A DNA stretch of 64,000 bases from Chamaesiphon minutus PCC 6605 (GTDB lineage Bacteria; Cyanobacteriota; Cyanobacteriia; Cyanobacteriales; Chamaesiphonaceae), in contig NC_019697.1 in the NCBI RefSeq assembly GCF_000317145.1, forward strand, positions 2,356,001 through 2,420,000, written 5' to 3'. Below are positions 33,662 to 43,283 of this stretch, in pieces. A model generated the notes under the pieces. It was not told the DNA's origin and made no database searches. It worked only from the letters and a program-made list of their open reading frames with translations. A program made the translations under genes and the position numbers. The first letter of the stretch is position 1. The number at the start of each line of letters is the position of its first letter.

Positions 33662-35647
33662 TTAACTCTCGCTGTGTGGTTTAGGCTTAACTACAGACAC
33701 GATCGATGGAAGTTTGACACCATTGGCAATGGGAGATCCCCCAGCATCCTCAGCAATCCGAGGCAATCCAGTCGGTATGGTACTGGGATTTTGTGCCCAC
33801 ATCCCCAAGAGCGCATCGACTAAACCATTGCCCCCTGCGGCGGTATTTGTCACCGATACATTGGGCACGATGCGGACTTGACGTTCGCCGACAATTTGCA
33901 TCACTTGGAGCGAAGCATAAGCCTGTTCGCCCAGTGCGTCTACCCCAGCCTTATAAGCATCCGCTTTGGCTTGCCCGATCGATCGAATCCCTTCGGCTTC
34001 CCCTTCGGCGGCTTTGACTTTGGCGGCGGCTTCGAGTTCGGCGATTTGCACTCCTTGCTCGGCGGTGACGACTTGATTTTGAATCTCAGCCAGAGCGGTG
34101 GCGCGAACTAATTCCTGACGTTGCACTTGGGCGATGCGTTGGACTTCGTAGGTTTTTTCCTGCTCTTGGGCGATTTTGCGATCGGTTAAGGTTTGCATCA
34201 ATTCGGGCGGTGGTGTAATCATCCCGATTAAAGTATCTACCGCTTGGACGTCATACTGTTTGAGAGCTTGACGGATGTGTTCGGCGGCTTCGGCTTGGCG
34301 TTCGCTGCGCGCGGTGAGGAAGTCGAGAATCGTGTATTCCTGCGCGGCATTGCGGAAATAATTGGCCACGATCGGGCGTAAAACTTGGTCGATGAGGTTT
34401 TGCATCGAACCGAGGCGCGAGATGACTTTAGGGGCATCTAGGGCACCGATGTGGATGATTTGGAAGACCTCGATCTCGAAGGTAAAACCATCGTGGGAGA
34501 GCAGTTTCAGGGCTTGGAGTTCGGCATCGTAACCATGTTTGCCTGTGAACCGGGCGGTAAAATTGAGCACAACATTTGTGGTGGGGACGAGTTGGACTTC
34601 CATCACCTGTTTATTTAGGGGATGTTTCCCTGGATAAATCGGCTCCACCCACACCCCTTTGTCGCCCTTGCGGACGATATTCCCGTGGGTAAAGGCATCC
34701 CCACTGACATCAGAATGCGACGAACCTACATAGGAAATTACCACGCCGACATGTCCGATCGGCACTGTTGTCATAGCAATCTGTTCGACATGGACGAACC
34801 AGGGATTGAGATTCCAAGAGCCAGATAAAATTACTTGCTCCTGCAACCCGCGCCGCCCGCCAGCGGCGATAAATTTTTGAGCGTCTTGATAGTTATCGTG
34901 TTTGGGAATCGGTTCGCCTGCAATTTCGCCAGCTTCGATCGGTTTACCATCTAGCGTTGTAACTATCCCCACCCGTTCGGATTCAATTTGTTGGAGTCGC
35001 ATTTGGGCTGGTGTCATCCCATATTTGGCACAATTGACCGAGGTAATTACTTGAAATAAAGCAGTATTAATCCGATAATTACCCGTAGTCAGAATATCGA
35101 TTTGACGACCTTTTTCGCCACCATTTAACAGGAAGCTGCGGGCATCTTGAAATCTGTCGCAATCTAATCTTTTACCCAAAATTCGCTCGGCAGGAATTTG
35201 GGCACCATCATTAGCGACGATCAAACCGATTTCATCTTGCGGGATGGTAACTACGGGTTCCTTTTTGACGCTAAATTGCCAGGGAAAGTAACCAAAATAC
35301 CAACCAGGAGCAAGCGTATCGGCTTGCAGTCCCGCTTCCCCATTGATGGCGACTAGCCGTCCTGGTGGCAGATTTTTAGTAGAAAACTTCTTAGTCACGA
35401 TGCCGACTTCCGATTCGCCGACAGAAATTAAGCCCACAATCCATCCGATTTTGGGTAAGAAAATAATTAATAATACCCCGCTACCTATAAGCCAAATCCA
35501 CCCTGGTAAACCGGATTCTTGGCTAGTACGATCGACTCTTTCGATCGTAGGCAAGTTATTGCTGGTTTGAGCGCGAGCGGGTTGCTCGATTACTCCAGTC
35601 GCTAATATTAAGCCTACCGCGATCGCCAATAATTGCTTGAATAACAT
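33662..35647 (-). CDS. Flotillin-like SPFH-domain membrane protein
   Basis: A 661-residue SPFH/band-7 protein. An N-terminal signal-like segment (LLAIAVGLILATGVIEQPARAQ) and a membrane span (GLPGWIWLIGSGVLLIIFLPKIGWIVGLI) are followed by a long SPFH region. The region about 490-610 is an Ala/Glu/Gln-rich coiled coil (AQEQEKTYEVQRIAQVQRQELVRATALAEIQNQVVTAEQGVQIAELEAAAKVKAAEGEAEG) typical of flotillins. Flotillins organise membrane microdomains. It is longer than FloT, with a large extra section between residues about 110 and 350. No partner gene such as NfeD is adjacent. Confidence 0.85.
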   Translation of the reverse strand: MLFKQLLAIAVGLILATGVIEQPARAQTSNNLPTIERVDRTSQESGLPGWIWLIGSGVLLIIFLPKIGWIVGLISVGESEVGIVTKKFSTKNLPPGRLVAINGEAGLQADTLAPGWYFGYFPWQFSVKKEPVVTIPQDEIGLIVANDGAQIPAERILGKRLDCDRFQDARSFLLNGGEKGRQIDILTTGNYRINTALFQVITSVNCAKYGMTPAQMRLQQIESERVGIVTTLDGKPIEAGEIAGEPIPKHDNYQDAQKFIAAGGRRGLQEQVILSGSWNLNPWFVHVEQIAMTTVPIGHVGVVISYVGSSHSDVSGDAFTHGNIVRKGDKGVWVEPIYPGKHPLNKQVMEVQLVPTTNVVLNFTARFTGKHGYDAELQALKLLSHDGFTFEIEVFQIIHIGALDAPKVISRLGSMQNLIDQVLRPIVANYFRNAAQEYTILDFLTARSERQAEAAEHIRQALKQYDVQAVDTLIGMITPPPELMQTLTDRKIAQEQEKTYEVQRIAQVQRQELVRATALAEIQNQVVTAEQGVQIAELEAAAKVKAAEGEAEGIRSIGQAKADAYKAGVDALGEQAYASLQVMQIVGERQVRIVPNVSVTNTAAGGNGLVDALLGMWAQNPSTIPTGLPRIAEDAGGSPIANGVKLPSIVSVVKPKPHSES

Positions 35648-35839
35648 CTGTTTATGACCTCGTGTAAATATCCATTGACAAGGTTGTCAAGGATGCGGCG
35701 GTGGCTGAGTCGGCAACAGGGCAAGCCTGGGACAACTTATAGTTATTGCGTCCGCATCTGGATGTTTTATTGGGTAGACGAAGTTAAGTTATGCAATCTG
35801 GATGAGTGGATGGGCGATCTCGATCGAGCGATGCCATCG

Positions 35840-36928
35840 CTAGGAGTGCAGAAACTCCATGATATCCCCTTCTTGAACGAGATATTCCTTCCCTTCACTC
35901 CGCAGTAATCCTTTATCCTTGGCAGCTTGCATCGAGCCAGTTGCTACCATATCGGCATAGGAGATTGTTTTGGCACGAATGAAGCCCTTCTCGAAGTCGG
36001 AGTGAATTACTCCCGCAGCTTGCGGTGCAAACATCCCTGCTTTAATCGTCCAGGCGCGGGTTTCTTTTGGCCCCATGGTAAAATAGGTACGGAGTCCGAG
36101 CAGGTGGTAAGTAGCGCGAATCAGGGATTTTAAACCGCCTTCAGCTACGCCCAATGATTCGAGGAATTCGGCTTTCTCCTCTTCTGGTAGTTCCAAAAGT
36201 TCGGCTTCGACTTGAGCGGATACGAGCGTGACTTGGGCATCTTCTTTGGCTGCAACTGCGCGCACCTGTTCGACGAAAGCATTACCCGTGGCTAAGTCTT
36301 CTTCCGATACATTTGCAGCATAAATCATTGGTTTGCGGGTGAGCAAACCCAAACCTTTAATACTGTCGCTTTCTTCGTCGCTGAGTGCGACTTTGCGAGC
36401 TGGTTTGCCTGCATTTAAATCGACGAGCAGTTTTTCTAGAGCTACGACTTCGACTTGGGCTTCTTTACTAGTTCTAGCTGTTTTTCTGGCGCGATCGATC
36501 CGTTTCTCGATTTGGTCGATGTCGGCTAAAATCAGTTCGAGATTGATGACTTCAATATCTTGTTGGGGATTGACGACGCCTGAGACATGGATGATATCGT
36601 CGTCTTCAAAACAACGGACGACTTGCACGAGGGTATCTACTTCGCGAATGTGGGAGAGAAATTTACTTCCCAAACCTTCACCCTGACTGGCTCCTTTGAC
36701 TAATCCAGCGATATCGACAAATTCTACCCGCGTCGGGACGATGCTCTCAGAATTAACCATGTTAGCGAGGACTTGCAGCCGTTCGTCAGGAACGGAAACA
36801 CTACCGACATTCGGCTCGATCGTGCAAAACGGATAGTTAGCAGCTTCAGCTTTGGCATTGGCAACTAGGGCATTAAATAATGTCGATTTGCCCACATTTG
36901 GCAGTCCAACGATTCCGGCTCTTAGCAT
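35840..36928 (-). CDS. ychF: Ribosome-binding ATPase YchF
   Basis: Conserved Obg-family P-loop ATPase of 362 residues that associates with ribosomes and responds to oxidative stress. The G1 motif is GLPNVGKST at residues 8-16, G3 DIAGLVKGASQGEGLGSKFLSHIREVD and the C-terminal TGS domain ends YLVQEGDIMEFLHS. The FVDIAGLVKG motif with Leu after the DxxG is typical of the hydrophobic-residue HAS family. It is a housekeeping gene with no link to its neighbours here. Confidence 0.98.
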   Translation of the reverse strand: MLRAGIVGLPNVGKSTLFNALVANAKAEAANYPFCTIEPNVGSVSVPDERLQVLANMVNSESIVPTRVEFVDIAGLVKGASQGEGLGSKFLSHIREVDTLVQVVRCFEDDDIIHVSGVVNPQQDIEVINLELILADIDQIEKRIDRARKTARTSKEAQVEVVALEKLLVDLNAGKPARKVALSDEESDSIKGLGLLTRKPMIYAANVSEEDLATGNAFVEQVRAVAAKEDAQVTLVSAQVEAELLELPEEEKAEFLESLGVAEGGLKSLIRATYHLLGLRTYFTMGPKETRAWTIKAGMFAPQAAGVIHSDFEKGFIRAKTISYADMVATGSMQAAKDKGLLRSEGKEYLVQEGDIMEFLHS

Positions 36929-37403
36929 TTTTAGTCTTAGGTGATGACAACTTCCACGACTCGATTATAAGTCATTAGCTCCAGTCCCGCCAAACCGAGC
37001 GATTGACAATTAAGGCGTTGCCTCTCCTAAATAGCTATCATCTAATAATATATTGCCACGGAGCGCATTTCCGCTGTGGACAAAGGTTACCTCAAAACGT
37101 ATGGGTATGTAACTTTGCCACTAAGTGCCAAGCCAGGAGCCATAGCTGTCAGCCATGTTCGCAGTTTACGCTCATCCAATTAGAACTGGAGATCGAGCTT
37201 CTAACTCGATCGAGTATAAACCATTAATCAGCATTGCTGATTGGAGCTGCCATTGCCCATTTTTGGACTTTTTTCTCCCCGCATCCCCATTATTTCAGAC
37301 CCCGATCCAGCGACGCCCTGCTGTAGAGTGTAGGCAATCATTATGCGATCGAAATCCGCAGGATGCCCGCTTCTTTTATATTCAAACGCGCACAACTCTT
37401 GAT
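36929..37403. other. Intergenic region before MnmC-like gene
   Basis: The frame of the downstream methyltransferase extends to 37155, but without a convincing start or ribosome site. The extra N-terminal 83 residues have no family look. Otherwise I see no gene or clear signal here. Confidence 0.4.
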
Positions 37404-38291
37404 ATGTCCCAGCAGTTTAACCCTTGCATCACCGATGATGGTTCGTACACCTTTTTTTCCGAGGAGTTCGGGCAGACTTTTCATAGTAAATATGGTGCAA
37501 AGGAAGAGTCGATCTATAAATATGCGATTCCGACTTTATTATCCGAAAAAGCCAGTCGCGGTCATCTGCGGATCTTAGATATTTGTTATGGACTGGGATA
37601 TAATAGTGCCGCTGCGTTAGCCACGATTTGGCGATCGAATCCTAATTGCACGGTAGAAATTATTGCCTTGGAAATCGATCGATCTGTCCCCATTTCGGCG
37701 ATCGAACATCATCTATTAAACGATTGGGAAGAGCCAATTCCCTCATTATTAACTCAATTAATCCAGATGGAATCGATTCTCGTTCCGAGAGGCTCCGCCA
37801 ACGAGACAGCGCGATTGAATGCCCGGTTGATTTTAGGCGATGCGCGACAGACGATCGTCGATCCGCTCGATCGAGGATTTCAAGCCGATGCAATTTTTCT
37901 CGATCCATTTTCACCAACTGCTTGTCCGCAATTATGGACGATCGAATTTATCGATCGAGTGGCTAAATGTTGTGCTTCAGATGGCATAATTGCGACATAC
38001 TCATGCGCATCCGCCGTCCGGACTGCGATGGTAGAAGCTGGCTTATTTGTTGGCGATACTAGTCCCGTTGGGAGAAAATCACCCGGCACGATCGCAAGTT
38101 TTAATGCGGCCCAAATTACCCCATTATCGCAACAAGAACGCGAACATCTCCAGACGCGTGCTGCAATTCCTTATCGCGATCCTACGTTGTCTGATTCGAT
38201 GGCTAAAATAATTATTCGGCGCGAATTGGAACAGGATGATTGTGGATTAGAAACTACTTCGCAGTGGAAGAAACGGTGGAGGAAGAATTGA
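37404..38291 (+). CDS. MnmC-like SAM-dependent methyltransferase
   Basis: A 295-residue protein similar to the methyltransferase half (DUF752) of MnmC, which finishes the mnm5 modification at the tRNA wobble uridine. It starts with MSQQFNPCITDDGSYTFFSEEFGQTFHSKYGAKEES, then LRILDICYGLGYNSAAAL (SAM loop, about residues 58-75). ALEIDRSVPI follows, then DAIFLDPFSPTACPQLWTIEFI with the catalytic-type DPFSP. The FAD oxidase half is absent, as in other cyanobacteria. At 37787-37803 a GAGAGGCTCCGCCAACG repeat is read in frame (PRGSANETAR). Confidence 0.88.
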   Translation: MSQQFNPCITDDGSYTFFSEEFGQTFHSKYGAKEESIYKYAIPTLLSEKASRGHLRILDICYGLGYNSAAALATIWRSNPNCTVEIIALEIDRSVPISAIEHHLLNDWEEPIPSLLTQLIQMESILVPRGSANETARLNARLILGDARQTIVDPLDRGFQADAIFLDPFSPTACPQLWTIEFIDRVAKCCASDGIIATYSCASAVRTAMVEAGLFVGDTSPVGRKSPGTIASFNAAQITPLSQQEREHLQTRAAIPYRDPTLSDSMAKIIIRRELEQDDCGLETTSQWKKRWRKN

Positions 38292-38400
38292 TAAAAAGAT
38301 AGGGAGAGTTAGCAAGAAATGGTAGCTTCAGTTCTGCCGCATAGTACTAGTTAGAGATTAACTCTTACCGATAGGGCGATCGCACCGATCGGGTAATTTT

Positions 38401-38595
38401 TCAAGTGCCTTCCATCCAATCGTAGATTCGATCGAGTTGTTCTATCGTCACTAGGCCATGTTGCCACAAAATCATTGGTAGCGGGCCAGGATTGTGTTCT
38501 ACGTGCTTGAGTGCGACAGACATCGACGAAGCTGAAATAGCTAAATCCTCTTGTAAAAATTGAATTAATTTTGGTAAATTTGTAGATAAAATCAT
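38401..38595 (-). CDS. DUF2949 small protein
   Basis: A 64-residue soluble protein of the cyanobacterial DUF2949 family. It reads MILSTNLPKLIQFLQEDLAISASSMSVALKHVEHNPGPLPMILWQHGLVTIEQLDRIYDWMEG and is all-helical with a conserved PLPMILWQYGLVTIEQLD-like core. Function is unknown. It is a single gene here, between the MnmC-like gene and the TerB fusion gene. Confidence 0.85.
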   Translation of the reverse strand: MILSTNLPKLIQFLQEDLAISASSMSVALKHVEHNPGPLPMILWQHGLVTIEQLDRIYDWMEGT

Positions 38596-38773
38596 TGCTG
38601 TATCTCTGGCTAAATTTTAAAAATGTATTTACATGTGTTGTTGAAGGTTACTCTTTAAAGGCTAAGCGGTAAGTCTCAACTGTTTTTATATTTATTCGTA
38701 ACCTAGCCGTTGGGGGCGACTAAATTCCTCAATTGTTAGATTAGTATTATTTTGTGAGGAAATCGTGAGGATT

Positions 38774-38805
38774 TAAAAAAAGATCCAAATTCTCAGGTTT
38801 GGATC
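38774..38805 (-). terminator. Rho-independent terminator of the TerB-fusion gene
   Basis: On the minus strand GATCCAAACCTGAGAATTTGGATC forms a hairpin followed by a run of seven T. It lies about 40 bases beyond the stop at 38843. Confidence 0.8.
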
Positions 38806-38842
38806 GTTAGTGAATTGCCAATACTTCAGTTAGCTCTCGTAG

Positions 38843-39496
38843 TTACACGCAATACGCTGAGACATCTTCGCCGCATTCATCAGCGAGATAGGAAAGGGCG
38901 CGGAAGCGCAAACCGACAGTTTGGTCGTAGAGTGGATTGAGTTTACATAAGGGCGGAATATGCACGATTTTGTGCCCGAATAGCGTAATATCTCGCTCGA
39001 ACGGGCATTGAGAGGGAATAAATTTGCACAGCAACCGCGCTAATTTGGGGTCTTGGATTTCTAAGCCATCCAGCCATGCTCGCACTGGCAATAAAACATC
39101 ACTTGTGGAGGTATTGGCGAGATCTAATTCTGCGGTATTCGCACTCAGCAGCGTACTTTCCAAAGCTGTCAAAACTTGGGCATCTACATTAAGAGCTTGG
39201 TGAAATTCGCGCAATAAAGTTGCCTCTAAAGGTGAATACATACCATCGGCTACAGCTACCATCATCGCCGTCCGCAAGAAATTTTCGGCAGTTTGGGGGT
39301 CGTTCCCAAAACTGGCAACTAACTCAGCGGTACTAATCGGTTCGAGAGAGTTAACATCGATGCCTGGAGCTAGTTCGGTTTGAGTCAGGTCGATAATAGT
39401 TGTGCGTTCGGCAGCCGTAAAGTCGCCATCAGCCCAAGCAATTGCGAGTAAACCTCTGAGCCAAACATGGAGTTGCGTGTCAGTATAACCAGTCAT
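38843..39496 (-). CDS. TerB-like domain fused to Mo-nitrogenase C-terminal domain
   Basis: A 217-residue protein. Residues about 5-120 form a TerB-like helical bundle (LLAIAWADGDFTAAERTTIIDL, AVADGMYSPLEATLLREF). The last 85 residues match the Mo-dependent nitrogenase C-terminal-like domain: VRAWLDGLEIQDPKLARLLCKFIPSQCPFERDITLFGHKIVHIPPLCKLNPLYDQTVGLRFRALSYLADECG. This fusion is seen in many cyanobacteria and does not by itself mean nitrogen fixation. Conserved Cys residues suggest metal binding. A terminator follows at 38774-38805. Confidence 0.88.
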   Translation of the reverse strand: MTGYTDTQLHVWLRGLLAIAWADGDFTAAERTTIIDLTQTELAPGIDVNSLEPISTAELVASFGNDPQTAENFLRTAMMVAVADGMYSPLEATLLREFHQALNVDAQVLTALESTLLSANTAELDLANTSTSDVLLPVRAWLDGLEIQDPKLARLLCKFIPSQCPFERDITLFGHKIVHIPPLCKLNPLYDQTVGLRFRALSYLADECGEDVSAYCV

Positions 39497-39527
39497 AATG
39501 TATGTTAACTCACAATAAATCTACTAA

Positions 39528-40685
39528 TTAAAACATATCTGCTGGATCTGCTGCCCGCAATTTACGAACGGCGATCGCGCCAGAGATGGTACACATAATC
39601 ATTGTTAAGATTAAGACGGTAGTAGCACGACCGACGGTCATTAATAGCGGCAGACTAGTCGCATTGCGAGTCAGGGTATATAGTCCGGTTGCTGCTAACA
39701 TGCCAGGGAAAAACCCAACGATCGAGAGAATAATTGCTTCTTGAAAGACGACAGTCAGCAGATAAAAATCTGTATAACCCATCGCTTTGAGGGTGGCATA
39801 TTCAGATAAGTGATCGGCGACATCGGTATAGAGAATCTGATAAACAATTACAATCCCAACGATAAATCCCATGATCGTACCGAGGGTAAAAATAAACCCG
39901 ATCGAGGTACCACTTTGCCAGTAACTTTTCTCGAAGTCGATGAATTGTTCTTTGGTCATTACCTTGACATCTTTAGGTAAATATGCATCGATCGCGGTTA
40001 CTGTCGCTTGGACATCAGCACCTGGTTTTAATTTAATCACACCGACGTCAATCAATCCTCGATCGCGATTTTTGAACATCCGAGCGAAGTTGGTATCGCT
40101 AGTCATCAGGTTGCCATCGGCACCAAAGGAGGCACCGAGGGTAAATAAACCGCCAACGTCTACTTTTCGTCCGTCTATTTCGGTTTGTACGCGTTGTCCT
40201 GAGTTAAATATTTTGGGAATGGGGCCAAATTGTTCGCGCGATTTTTCGTCGAATAGATAGGTGTCTGGCAATTGCATTTTAGCAATGTTTTCAGCAACGC
40301 CTGGGAGTTGGAATAGTTGTTTATCGGCTGGATTGAAACCAATAATCATGATCTGGCGGGTATTCTTTTCGACGGGATTTTTCCAGATGCCAAAGCCGAG
40401 GTAGATGGGTGTGACTGATTCGACGTCTTTGAAGGCGAGAGATTGATAGAGTCGGCGTCTAGGGAAGGATTTCATGGCAATTAATGCCGTGGATTGGGGG
40501 CTGACGAGGAAGACGTCGCCTGTGACGTTGGTATGGAATTTGACGGCACTATCGAAGAGGGCGTCGCGAAATCCGAGTTGCATGAACATGAGGATGTCAG
40601 CGAAGCTGATGCCTGCGATGGCGACGAGGAGGCGGATTTTTTCGTGGCTGAGTTGCAACCAGGCGAGGGGGATTTTTTTAAACAT
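39528..40685 (-). CDS. devC: DevC-type ABC exporter permease
   Basis: A 385-residue permease of the FtsX/MacB superfamily. One N-terminal membrane segment (IRLLVAIAGISFADILMFMQLGFRDALFDSAVKFH) leads into a large periplasmic domain, then three C-terminal segments. It belongs to the DevC family, which with the DevB adaptor and DevA ATPase forms an efflux pump linked to TolC for glycolipids or other compounds. The devB gene (41670-43103) is upstream on the same strand, but a 984-base repeat region now lies between. A separate promoter or long readthrough is needed. Confidence 0.92.
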   Translation of the reverse strand: MFKKIPLAWLQLSHEKIRLLVAIAGISFADILMFMQLGFRDALFDSAVKFHTNVTGDVFLVSPQSTALIAMKSFPRRRLYQSLAFKDVESVTPIYLGFGIWKNPVEKNTRQIMIIGFNPADKQLFQLPGVAENIAKMQLPDTYLFDEKSREQFGPIPKIFNSGQRVQTEIDGRKVDVGGLFTLGASFGADGNLMTSDTNFARMFKNRDRGLIDVGVIKLKPGADVQATVTAIDAYLPKDVKVMTKEQFIDFEKSYWQSGTSIGFIFTLGTIMGFIVGIVIVYQILYTDVADHLSEYATLKAMGYTDFYLLTVVFQEAIILSIVGFFPGMLAATGLYTLTRNATSLPLLMTVGRATTVLILTMIMCTISGAIAVRKLRAADPADMF

Positions 40686-41669
40686 TATATTAGGTGCTCT
40701 GTCTTAGCTTTAACAGTGGTGCTTTGTGAAGATTTCTGGTGCTAGGAGAACCCGGATCTGGGGGAGCGATGCGCGTAACTCCTACGGAGTGGCTGTGCCT
40801 ACGGCAGGCTACTCTTCGAGAACGCTTCGCGAACGCCAACGCCAACGTCGGGTCTCCCGACGGTTTAGCACATCAGCGACGCAGCTCCCTTCGGGAAGGC
40901 TCCGCCAACGACCTGGAGGTTGTGTGCGTCAGCGGCTCGCAGCCGGGAGGTTTCCTCCCGGATTATGCGGATGCGCTCCGGTCGGGTTTCCCGACCATGG
41001 AAGCGCACCAAGCAGCGAGACAAGACAAGACGGCTCCCCCCAGACCCCCCGTTGAGGGGCAGGATGCCGCCCCTCAAACTCCCCTGCATAAGGGTCGTTC
41101 GCGTAGCGTCTCCGTTAGGAGAATCTGTACCAAGTGTAGTGCATTCACTCCATCCTGGGGTTTAGTTGGGGGTTATGAGATCGGAGCGATCGCAATTTCT
41201 AGAATTAACGTTGAGATCTTTACCCCTCCCAACCTCCCCTTATAAAGCTACCGTGTATACACAAGTCTGGAGGGAAGCGAAAACCCTAGAAATCCCCCTG
41301 TCTTGTCTCCCTAATCCGTCGGGGAACCCGACGTTGGCGCAGCCACTCCAAAGGAGTTACGGGAGCCGCTAAATCCCCCTTTTCAAGGGCGGATCTTAGC
41401 CCCCTTTTTAAGGGGGTTTGGGGGATTTAGATCTAGAAACGAAGTCAATCAGACTTGTGTATACACGGTAGCCTTATAAAGGGGAGGAGCCGATCCCTCA
41501 TGTGAAGCCGTAGCTTAGAAAAACTCTATATCTTAGTACTAGATTCTTCCTCCCGTTAAAGGGCGAGTTGGGGTAAAATCCCCTCCTGGGAGGGGTGCCC
41601 GTAGGGCGGGGGGGGTAAAGATCTCCGCAGTAACTCAAACTAACTGAACTATCCCCTATTCCCTATCCC
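40686..41669. repeat. Repeat accumulation between devB and devC
   Basis: About 980 bases without a gene. The section 40745-41000 is a mosaic of short repeats (GGCTGTGCCTACGGCAGGCTA, CGAGAACGCTTCGCGAACGCC, GGGTCTCCCGACGGTTTAGCAC) like those at 17060-17300. Further on are CCTCCCCTTATAAAGGGG palindromes and a MITE at 41247-41473. Frames across it on both strands are repeat products. Confidence 0.7.
41247..41473. repeat. MITE with 22-bp perfect ends, inside a palindrome
   Basis: Ends starting GCTACCGTGTATACACAAGT (41247-41268) recur inverted at 41451-41472. TTATAAA flanks it on both sides (41240-41246 and 41474-41480), a possible 7-base target duplication. Removing it rejoins CCTCCCCTTATAAAGGGGAGG, itself a repeat palindrome. 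The interior has CCCCCTTTTCAAGGG-type arms like the other MITEs. Confidence 0.8.
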
Positions 41670-43103
41670 CTACTTAGTGTTAATCGTGACCGCAATTTTA
41701 GAATTGGTTAGCCCCTTCACAACAGTGCTGTCACTAGGATCGATCGCGATTTTGACTTCGACGACGCGGGAGTCAGAATCGGCGGCAGGATCGGTATTGA
41801 GGACATCTTGTTTGCCGATTTGGAGACCGATCTCTTTGACTGTGCCTTTGAGATTTTGAGTGAATGCGCCCGATTCACTCTTGATGGTGGCGGATTGTCC
41901 GACTCTAAGTTTGCGGACGTCGCTTTCATAAACTTCGGCTACGGCTACCATTTGACTGGTTTGTCCCATTTCGACAATGCCATTAGTACCGGGAGCTTCA
42001 CCCGCACGGGCATGAACTTTGAGGATTTCGCCAGCGACGGGGGAGCGGACGAAGGCATCGGTGAGTTCGGCTTGGGCTTGGCGGACGGTGGCTTGGGCGC
42101 GGGCGAGTTCGGCTTGGGCACCTGCGACGTCTACGGGGCGGACTTCGGCGATTTTATTGAGGGTGGCTTGAGCGGCGGCGATTTGTTGGTTGGTAGTGGC
42201 TACGCTAGTATCGTAGTTGGCTTTGGCTTCAGCGAGTTGTTGTTGGGCGGTGCTGGTAAGTTTCTGTTGGGTGGCTTGATTTTCGATTATCTGTTGGTTG
42301 AGGGTGGCGACAGTCTGGTTGTATTTGGACTGAGCTTCGGCGATTTGTTGGCGGATGGTTTCGACTTCGAGCCGTTTGGCATCGAGTCTAGTGGCTTCGA
42401 TCGCCCGCTCGGCGTACAGTTGTTGAAAGCGTTTATAGTCTACTTCGGTATTTCTCAATTGCGATCGCAGTCGCCGGAGTGTTGCCTCTTGAGTGGGTTT
42501 TTCGCCCGCTAATTGTGCCTTGAGGGAGGCAATTCTGCCAGCTTGGGCGGCAGGTTCCCATTTGAGCTGGGCTTCGAGGCGTGCTTTGGTAGCCACGTAA
42601 GTATCGCGATAGCCTTGAAGTTGGCTTTTGAGTCGATCGATTTCGGCTCTTTGGGCACCGATTTCTCCTTGTTTGGCTCCCGCTTTGACTTTATCGAGAT
42701 TGCTTTGCGAGACTCTGACATCTTCTTGCGCTTTTAATAAGGCTGCTTCTAAGCGTTGCCGATTATTAAGGACGGCGATTACTTGTCCTTTGCTAACTCG
42801 ATCTCCTTCTTTGACTAATAATTGCGAGATGATGCCCTGTCCCATCTGGGCACTAGGTGCGGAGACTTTGATGACTTCGCCCAAAGGTTCCAACCGTCCT
42901 AGTGAGGTAACGGCGGTGGCTTCTACTGGTTTGGGAGCAGGTTTGACAGCTTGCTTGGCGGCTGGTGGCTGGGTAAACGTGCCAGCCAAGTGCAGTCCGG
43001 CTGGCAACAGCAAGAGCGCGGCGGCGGTTGCACCAATGGCAACCCAGCGGGTAACAGGATCTAGGCTCTTGAATTTATCGACTACAAAGTTATCTTGTCC
43101 CAT
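41670..43103 (-). CDS. devB: DevB-type HlyD-family membrane fusion protein
   Basis: A 477-residue periplasmic adaptor linking the DevCA transporter to an outer-membrane TolC-type channel. It has one N-terminal membrane anchor (VAIGATAAALLLLPAGLHLAG), a barrel-sandwich half (APSAQMGQGIISQLLVKEGDRVSKGQVIAVLNNRQ) and a long Ala/Gln/Arg-rich coiled-coil hairpin over about residues 125-345 (QEDVRVSQSNLDKVKAG, QRAEIDRLKSQLQ). The hairpin is followed by the second lipoyl half and beta-barrel (VRSPVAGEILKVHARAGEAPG). It diverges from a TetR-type gene, sharing a 180-base upstream region, and is likely repressed by it. Confidence 0.93.
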   Translation of the reverse strand: MGQDNFVVDKFKSLDPVTRWVAIGATAAALLLLPAGLHLAGTFTQPPAAKQAVKPAPKPVEATAVTSLGRLEPLGEVIKVSAPSAQMGQGIISQLLVKEGDRVSKGQVIAVLNNRQRLEAALLKAQEDVRVSQSNLDKVKAGAKQGEIGAQRAEIDRLKSQLQGYRDTYVATKARLEAQLKWEPAAQAGRIASLKAQLAGEKPTQEATLRRLRSQLRNTEVDYKRFQQLYAERAIEATRLDAKRLEVETIRQQIAEAQSKYNQTVATLNQQIIENQATQQKLTSTAQQQLAEAKANYDTSVATTNQQIAAAQATLNKIAEVRPVDVAGAQAELARAQATVRQAQAELTDAFVRSPVAGEILKVHARAGEAPGTNGIVEMGQTSQMVAVAEVYESDVRKLRVGQSATIKSESGAFTQNLKGTVKEIGLQIGKQDVLNTDPAADSDSRVVEVKIAIDPSDSTVVKGLTNSKIAVTINTK

Positions 43104-43283
43104 AGCTTGCGAGTTGCCTCTGTTGTGTCCCGTAGTAATTTACTTACTCGTTAGTTAGTTTAACCCATAAATAAAATATATGTCAATTCAGTTACAATTG
43201 CTAGACCCTATGCCATAATGGGATTGTAGATACCGTTTTATACTTACCATTTAGTCAGCTCATCTATTGCATCATTTTAGATA

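Noticed and set aside
35654-35908. Plus-strand 84-codon frame between flotillin-like and ychF genes
   Set aside because: It overlaps the 3' end of ychF, has no ribosome site and no family look. A tRNA was considered for GGTGGCTGAGTCGGCAACAG but no cloverleaf could be drawn.
36929-37403. N-terminal extension of the MnmC-like protein to 37155
   Set aside because: The extra 83 residues lack family similarity and a ribosome site; ATG 37404 starts the conserved part.
38843-39496. Evidence for nitrogen fixation from the nitrogenase-like C-terminal domain
   Set aside because: This domain is widespread in non-fixing cyanobacteria and no nif genes are in the window.
40726-41245. Frames of 109 and 168 codons between devC and devB
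   Set aside because: Their translation is Arg/Pro/Gly-rich and follows the repeat mosaic on both strands, so no gene is supported.
42513-43158. Open frames opposite devB
   Set aside because: They are shadows of the Ala/Gln-rich coiled-coil coding sequence of devB.
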